Below are positions 58,801 to 64,000 of a stretch of 64,000 nucleotides of DNA, in pieces. Source of the DNA: Mytilus californianus (lineage: Eukaryota > Mollusca > Bivalvia > Mytilida > Mytilidae); assembly GCF_021869535.1 (NCBI RefSeq), contig NW_026262701.1:4789501-4853500 (forward strand). The letters run 5' to 3'. A program made the translations under genes and the position numbers. The notes under the pieces are model-generated. The model made no database searches. It was given only the letters and a program-made list of their open reading frames with translations, and was not told where the DNA came from. Position 1 is the stretch's first letter. Every line of letters starts with the position of its first letter.

Positions 58801-61800
58801 TTTATATTTTTCTCAAAGGGTCAAAGTAAATATTTTGTCAAAATTGTATGAAAATTAAACAAGCCAAATCAATTTTAGTCAAGGTGTTTGGTACCACCTT
58901 AATCTATTTTTTATTCTATTTTTATATTATGTTTGAAAATAACAATTGCAATTAATCACCTCATTTTGGGCACTGTGATTTACAAATAAAGAATTTTGTT
59001 GTTAGTTTGTGTAAATGATTTAAATTGTCATTGAAGAGTGATGATAAATGTTTTTCACAGTGTACCTAAATGGAAATCTTCCAAAACTTACGCTAGAAAT
59101 GAGTATCACTTGATTGACAACTCTAATATTTATAATCATAAGTTTTATATAAAAGAAATAGACCATTGCCATAGGAACAAACAAAAACTTATACTGTACC
59201 TGTTTGAACTGAAGATCTAGTTTCATTTTCTGTACTTTTAACTGTGAATTCTTTAGTCTTAATTTTTCCACTAACGTGTCCTGCAATGATAGATCAAAAC
59301 AATTAAGACTATTTACAATAAAGTCAAACACTAAATATTGGAGAGAGTTATTGTTCAGAACTGTCAAATAATAGAATAGAAGAACATTATTTTTTAAACA
59401 TTTCCAGCACATATTTAGATAAAATTCAGAATAACTTTGTACCCATGAATTATGTTGTGTAGTCTCAGTATCATAGTAAATGACTTTGATACCATTAAAA
59501 AAACATCCTAAACACTGTTGCATATTCCCACAATGCATCACAATTTCTGAATTGATGATCTGTCCATTTAAACAGAATATTACACATCAAAAGAAGAAAC
59601 AGTGCTGAGAATTGGAAATGATGGAATTTCAAAACATTTCCAAAAATATTAATGTTTTAACCCTTAGACCAGGGCTTCCAAAACGGTCATATATTCCGGA
59701 CTTGACCGAAACTTTCATAAAAAGACCGGCTGCTCTCAGCCTCAAACGGTCAAATAGAATTGGTGTGCCACATTTTGTTATTCAAGGCATTTTCATGAAA
59801 CGGTCATTTCAATTTTTACCAACTATCGATCGATAAAAATGTCCGTTTGGGGCTTTGGGCATGTCCGTTTGGGCATTTTAGTTTATAATTGTGGCAATCT
59901 ATTTCGGCCATAATTGGGTTTAATAAAACAGAAGCAGCATATTTCAGATACTTTGAAGTGTCTCAGTTAGTCTAATCCTCTGGGTACATAAATGTACGGC
60001 TTGGTCTTTATAGCTTGTGTACATCAATAAAAAGTAGAAAAAACACGTTTTCTTTTATTTAAATAACAACAAGCTGTCAAACAATTATCCCTTCAATAAG
60101 TTATATTGAAGCCATAAATCATTCACTGATTACAGGTTTGTTACCTTTGATGAGGTGTCCTTAGCTTGTCTTTATCAATAGAATTAATGATGCATAACAA
60201 TGTACATAAAGGTAATCAGGTAAACGAGGTCAAACATGTAAGCGTGTATGGAACAACATCCTATTTAATTAAGCTTTATAGATATTATTTTAAATGAGCA
60301 TTCAGTTTTAAAAAGTATCCTGATATTTAAAAGTTATTCTTCAAATAAGGATATTTGTAAATGAATAAGTATGATATATATTATTTTATTTAACACTGTA
60401 CATCGTGTTAAATACTGGGGTACTCTCAAGGGGAAAATTTACTAAAATATATAGGAAAAACTAGACCAAGCTGAGTTGTCCAATAAATAAGGGGGGCGTT
60501 CTCTATTCTTGTTTTCATATTAAAAACTGTTTTTATAATTAAAATCATAAAGAATAATATCCAATCATGACAATCTCCGACTGTTATAAAGACTTTGTCT
60601 CAAATTGAACTTTCCAAATCTGCCATCATGGGCAAACGTAAACGTGACGATTCCGATCAAAATTCGAAATCTGCTAAAAATGCTAGAAGCTTTATTCATA
60701 AATGGTTACAACTGTTTTTATGGTTAAGATTTGACAGTATGCTAAATGCCATGTTTTGTGACATTTGTCAAAAACATAAACTTAAAAATAAATTTGTAAA
60801 GCCTGGTTCGACAAATTTTCGAAAGTCAGCCGTTGTAGAGCATGCTAATAGCAATGACCACATTCAAGCTCTTAAATTAGAGACAGCTTCCAAAAGTAAT
60901 CCAATTGTATCAGTATTTGAGAAAGTTCATGAAAAGACTGACAACGGCGCAATGTGCACCTTGTTCCGTAATGCTTACTTTATTGCTAAAGAAAACTTAC
61001 CAATGGACAAATTTCAGTCAATAAATGATTTAACTAAGTTAAATGATCACTTCTAAATTATATCAAGAGAACAATGCCTCCTCCGAATTTATTCAGACAA
61101 TTTCCGATGTTATAGAGAAAGAGGTGATGTCCGACGTAAAGTTAAGTCCCGCCGTGGGAATTATGATCGACGAGTCAACTGATCTGGCTACGCAAAAACA
61201 TTTAATTTTGTACTTATCATTGTACAAAGAAAAATGTTATCACTGTTCAGTAGATTTTACACGGTTAAAACAATATCCTTCATTGGGCCTCCTCAATGTT
61301 ATCTATAAATACCGCATCAGTTGTAAAAGTCACGTGGTCAGGTAATCAATACACAAAAAGAAAAGTATCACGTGTATTGATGATCAAGTTGTACTGCAAT
61401 TAAAGCCAACATCAACAGTTTCAAATAAGATGGCCTTAATTTACAAATTGTTAAGTACTCACAGAGAGAAGATAGATTATATAAACAGAAAAAAAACATG
61501 AGAACAGTCAGGTACTGAAGCTGATTGATGCAACGATGGTTACTGTATTACGATACACAGAAAATGACACAATACCGAGGATAATATTTTATTTATTTTT
61601 AGAATGAAGAAAACAAAACAGTTATAAATAATTTTATTGCATATAACACTACTAATTATTAAGACACATATATCAATTTGTGCATCCTCTCAGTTACATT
61701 TAAGTATCCAGCTGATCATTGACCGTCAAAAATATTTCTTTGAAAAATGTCCGGCAGTCGTCAGGAAATTTTGGAAGCCCTGCCTTAGACTGCTGCATTC

Positions 61801-63099
61801 ATTTCTATTGTACTTTTGTGTATTGCTGAATAAAATTTTAATCACTGATGAAATAAACATGTTTACTTACAATTGCAATATCTTTGTAAATGTAAAAGTA
61901 TTGTTATATTCTGTATTTTTTATTTATTTTATTTTTGTGTGAGACTCTGGTCATTTGTTTTATTAACACGAATCCATCAATGTAAAAACTTTTCAAAGGT
62001 ATCCATGACTTCAGAATTGAACCAATATTGTTAAAAATCTCTTTTAAGAACTAGTTCCATTGCGATTATCAAAAGAAAAAAGTTTCTTCTCGGACCAACG
62101 TTTTTTTTATGCAACTATTTTCCGGTATTTTCCTTCCGACTTTCGACTTTTACTTCCATGTACAAATATGTTTTAACAACAAGTTTATTGATATAAATTT
62201 CGTCAATAAATAATCTTGACAAACATAATGTTTGAATCTATTGATGTCAGTGATCAATATTGATTCACAGTTGAAAGGCGCAATGATAAACATCGCAAAT
62301 CCTATTTCATGTCATCCATTTCGAACATCGTCTGGAGAATCCCCGTGGTTCCCGCTTTAAAAGTCTTCTGTTCGCAGTTTTGCTAGAATGTTTCTATTTC
62401 CATCTATTATATCTTCTGTTCTCGTCCAAATCATTTAAATTGGCCGCCGCTGTTACATCGTTATCATTGAAATACTTCTGAACGTGTTGGCCATCACTCC
62501 AAACAATTTCCGCCATTTTGTTACTTTTTTCATCTAAATTTTTCACTTTCGGTTTCATCGCTTATACCTGATTTAAAGTCAAGAGAAACTCGAAAGTACG
62601 CCGAATTTTAACCAATCAGAATCCATACAAGTCTAAACTGCCGCAATCTCATAAATATTGACTCCGCCCATTCCATGGGAAGTGTGCAAACAAATGAGAA
62701 ACGGAAACGACAATAGTCACGCGTAGCAGTAGCGGACTGCTTTATCTGAACGACAATAGTCGCGCGTAGCAGTCTAAGGGTTAAATTGTACTTTAATTTC
62801 TCTATAAACTATTAAAGGAGAAAATACTGTAAACTAGATGTTTAAACAGAATTATGTATGTTCTCCCACCATATAAAAAATACAATGGTCATATCTACTA
62901 AATAATTTATGCAGAGAGTTGACTTGATGTGTTCATTACTCACCCTGGAAAGGATTTTGTTTTCAAAATGTCTGGAAACTTTTTCAGCAATAACTTTGCC
63001 TGTTCTCTGATTAACTGCTCCTTTCAGAATGTCTCTTTCAAATTCGTAACTTTCTTTCTTGGTTTCACTTAGTGTCAATTCACATTCTTCCATTATAGC
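55730..63099 (-). CDS. CCDC113: CCDC113/CCDC96-family coiled-coil ciliary protein, 3' six exons (5' end outside window)
   Basis: Exons 63099-62944, 59280-59200, 58129-57974, 57092-56985, 56560-56405, 55825-55730, all phase 0, together 250 residues and a stop. Almost wholly coiled coil. The run RLKNSQLKVQKMKL, KEEMGEALHEVDFQQLKIEN, LQVLNSYK, ERAKAEKINRKLRQQL, RVPDVMDYV, KNWERKVEIAEMALKTHKK matches by recall the conserved C-terminal domain shared by CCDC113 and CCDC96 (CFAP263/CFAP184), axonemal proteins that link inner-arm/regulatory complexes. I favour CCDC113 (about 377 aa in human), which leaves ~125 N-terminal residues beyond base 64000; no further exon is evident in 63100-64000. The first intron here carries nested transposons. 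Confidence 0.82.
56405..56560 (-). CDS. CCDC113: CCDC113-like exon
   Basis: 52 codons: ERAKAEKINRKLRQQLTDFR, VPDVMDYVTEKADLYEI and NWERKVEIAE. Acceptor ggtag, donor GAG|gtatgg. Confidence 0.86.
56985..57092 (-). CDS. CCDC113: CCDC113-like exon
   Basis: 36 codons: KKLHTLTMESERLKSEISSR then NELLTKIDAETTVVED. Acceptor tttcag, donor GAT|gtatgt; chosen because the next exon starts in phase 0 with ERAKAE. Confidence 0.8.
57220..57362 (-). repeat. Mytilid-type interspersed repeat, CCDC113-like intron
   Basis: 'cttttatagcccactatacg', 'ggatagttgtctcattggca', 'ataccacatctccc'. Confidence 0.75.
57756..57882. mobile_element. 127-bp palindrome-ended unit
   Basis: Ends AGATTATCTATGG (57756-57768) and CCATAGATAATCT (57870-57882) are perfect 13-bp inverted repeats; MITE-like, no TSD confirmed. 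Confidence 0.5.
57974..58129 (-). CDS. CCDC113: CCDC113-like exon
   Basis: 52 codons: KEEMGEALHEVDFQQLKIEN, then YLEKIDEKNTELMDLKL and LQVLNSYK. The most conserved block of the family by recall. Acceptor tttttag, donor AAA|gtaagt. Confidence 0.87.
58621..58902. mobile_element. 282-bp MITE with TIR TTAAGGTGGTAC
   Basis: Starts TTAAGGTGGTAC and ends GTACCACCTTAA, perfect 12-bp inverted ends; the outer TTAA may be the target duplication. Confidence 0.7.
59200..59280 (-). CDS. CCDC113: CCDC113-like exon
   Basis: 27 codons: DTLVEKLRLKNSQLKVQKMK then LDLQFKQ. Acceptor ttgcag, donor CAG|gtacag. The intron upstream (59281-62943) holds the nested transposons. Confidence 0.82.
60595..61056 (+). pseudogene. 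hAT transposase N-terminal part (zinc finger)
   Basis: 153 codons. Basic start (MGKRKRDD at residue 12), then a BED/TTF-like zinc finger: CDIC at residues 55-58, STNFRKSAVVEH with H83 and H89. Followed by 'ENLPMDKFQSI', typical of ZNF862/KIAA1586-like hAT proteins. The frame ends where the next part begins 14 bases upstream, indicating a frameshift. Confidence 0.75.
61043..61345 (+). pseudogene. hAT transposase catalytic-start fragment
   Basis: 100 codons in another frame. FIQTISDVIEKEVM then GIMIDESTDLATQKHLILYL, which contains the first catalytic aspartate region (DESTD) of the hAT RNase-H fold. The remaining catalytic half and the dimerisation domain are absent, so the copy cannot be active alone. 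Confidence 0.75.
62394..62558 (-). pseudogene. 54-aa ORF in the piggyBac-like element, possible transposase N-terminus
   Basis: MKPKVKNLDEKSNKMAEIVW then acidic DNDVTAA..LNDLDENRRY, stop at 62394-62396. Its position ~220 bp inside the right end, reading inward, suits a truncated transposase start; no piggyBac domain is recognisable, so this is a guess. Confidence 0.3.
62944..63099 (-). CDS. CCDC113: CCDC113-like exon (first in window)
   Basis: 52 codons: AIMEECELTLSETKKESYEF, then DILKGAVNQRTGKVIAEKV and ends FENKILSR. The upstream acceptor tttccag shows that at least one more 5' exon exists. Donor AGG|gtgagt. Confidence 0.82.
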
Positions 63100-63967
63100 C
63101 TGGAAAGAAAACAAGTTATGTTAAAATGTGAACAGACACTTTGATATTGGCAAAGTCCACAAACGTATTTGTTTTGTTTAAATAACTGAATCCAATGGCT
63201 AAAAGGAAAATTTACATAGATATTTTCAACAGCTGAAATTCATATTATTTGGTCAGTCAGGTAAGATAAAGATTTTTTTTTTTAAAACAAGAAAAAAGAA
63301 AATTTGTTTTTGGTGAACATAGAATGTCTTTGCTACCAACATATAATTTGAGTAGTTTGATGTACAATGTATTAACTTGCTTTCTGAACACTAACCACAT
63401 TACACTACCATGGTAATAATTATAATACTTCAGACAGTGGAGAGAAGGATGTCAAGTTCATGTATGCAGTTATTTTTATAATAAGAAGAGTAACCAAAAG
63501 ACTGTGTTGAGTCAGACAGATAAAAGAACATACATGTAATAAACTGTTGACACAGAGATATGTCTTGTCTTCTTGTAATTTTGATAGTACATGTATTATG
63601 CATATATTGCATCCAAATGACAATATTTAAACATGTAAATAATGCAATAAATTCAAAGAGAATAAACTATGACTTAAGGTGCAGGACTAAATAACCATAG
63701 AAATGAGAAATGCTGATGCTTATAAAACTGAATACCAAATAGTATTTCATTGACTTATCATAAGTAGTTCTTTACATTTACCTAAACAAAAATTTTAACT
63801 TGTAAACAATGTAAAAGTTTCAGTCAATAATCCATGATGAGGGCTTGGGCCATATACTCTCCATGGAAAAGAGACTTGTAAATGCTAATACAACTGCAAA
63901 CAAACTATCATTGACTTAACATTAGTGGTTCCTCTAACACTGATCTAATCACAAACTCTAACATGTT
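63100..63967. other. Upstream intron of the CCDC113-like gene
   Basis: AT-rich; no exon or repeat recognised until the truncated repeat at the edge. Confidence 0.5.
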
Positions 63968-64000
63968 ACCAGTTTTTGGTGGGGTTTGTGTTGCTCACTC
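63968..64000 (-). repeat. Truncated interspersed repeat at the window edge
   Basis: Reverse complement gagtgagcaacacaaacccc + accaaaaactgg matches the family at 50870-50980. Confidence 0.5.

Larger units (their letters stand above)
59670..61782 (+). mobile_element. Defective hAT transposon with 8-bp TSD CCTTAGAC
   Basis: Terminal inverted repeats CAGGGCTTCCAAAA (59670-59683) and TTTTGGAAGCCCTG (61769-61782) are perfect over 14 bp. CCTTAGAC is present at 59662-59669 and 61783-61790, an exact hAT-type 8-bp duplication. Encodes a truncated transposase in two frames. Confidence 0.92.
59661..62780. mobile_element. piggyBac-like non-autonomous element (TTAA target sites), carrying a nested hAT
   Basis: Left end CCCTTAGAC + TGCTGC (split by the nested element) and right end G(T)AGCAGTCTAAGGG are inverted repeats starting CCC; both ends abut TTAA (59657-59660 and 62781-62784), the piggyBac signature. 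Without the insertion it is ~1.0 kb. The right end has a subterminal direct repeat of cgacaatagtcacgcgtagc (62709-62730 and 62751-62772). Confidence 0.75.

Noticed and set aside
59020-59541. 173-codon minus-strand open frame
   Set aside because: Only 59200-59280 of it is a real exon; the rest is intron sequence beyond acceptor ttgcag and donor CAG|gtacag.

Overview
The window looks like nuclear DNA of a marine bivalve, most likely a mytilid mussel. Reasons: AT-rich, intron-dominated sequence, short exons with canonical GT/AG sites, and many copies of the interspersed repeats I associate with mussel genomes (the 'deer-count' family with the conserved wording 'gacaactctccatc / catcttctt', the gagctc...cacttggccc family with ACG triplets, a tRNA-derived SINE with a CAAT tail). 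Species assignment is inference.

Three protein genes can be reconstructed, all on the minus strand. (1) A complete 9-exon SLC6 transporter, 41378 down to 15577 (679 aa), closest by recall to the SLC6A18/19/20 (B0AT/SIT) amino-acid transporters. Every exon join keeps frame. (2) A complete 4-exon gene, 52026 down to 48841 (168 aa), matching the small ciliary protein CFAP90 (human C5orf49). (3) The last six exons of a coiled-coil ciliary gene of the CCDC113/CCDC96 (CFAP263/CFAP184) family, 63099 down to 55730; its 5' part lies beyond base 64000. Two axonemal genes therefore sit head-to-tail, 3.7 kb apart.

The rest is repeat landscape. 1-5.2 kb: an element with ~0.63-kb inverted arms built of 21-bp tandem units. 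5.2-15.5 kb: interspersed repeats, a reverse-transcriptase relic, then plain AT-rich sequence downstream of the transporter. 15.6-41.4 kb: the transporter, whose introns hold seven different tandem arrays, one being ~40 copies of its own exon-5 5' splice junction. 41.4-48.8 kb: SINE, a palindromic satellite, and a TA-flanked MITE. 52.2-54 kb: a hairpin and a GC-rich MITE between the ciliary genes. 59.6-62.8 kb: a defective hAT transposon with exact 8-bp target duplication, inserted inside the left terminal repeat of a TTAA-flanked piggyBac-like element, all within one intron of the CCDC113-like gene.

The most unusual observation is the amplified splice-donor array at 22.74-23.76 kb. No prokaryotic-type system, CRISPR array or viral gene was found.
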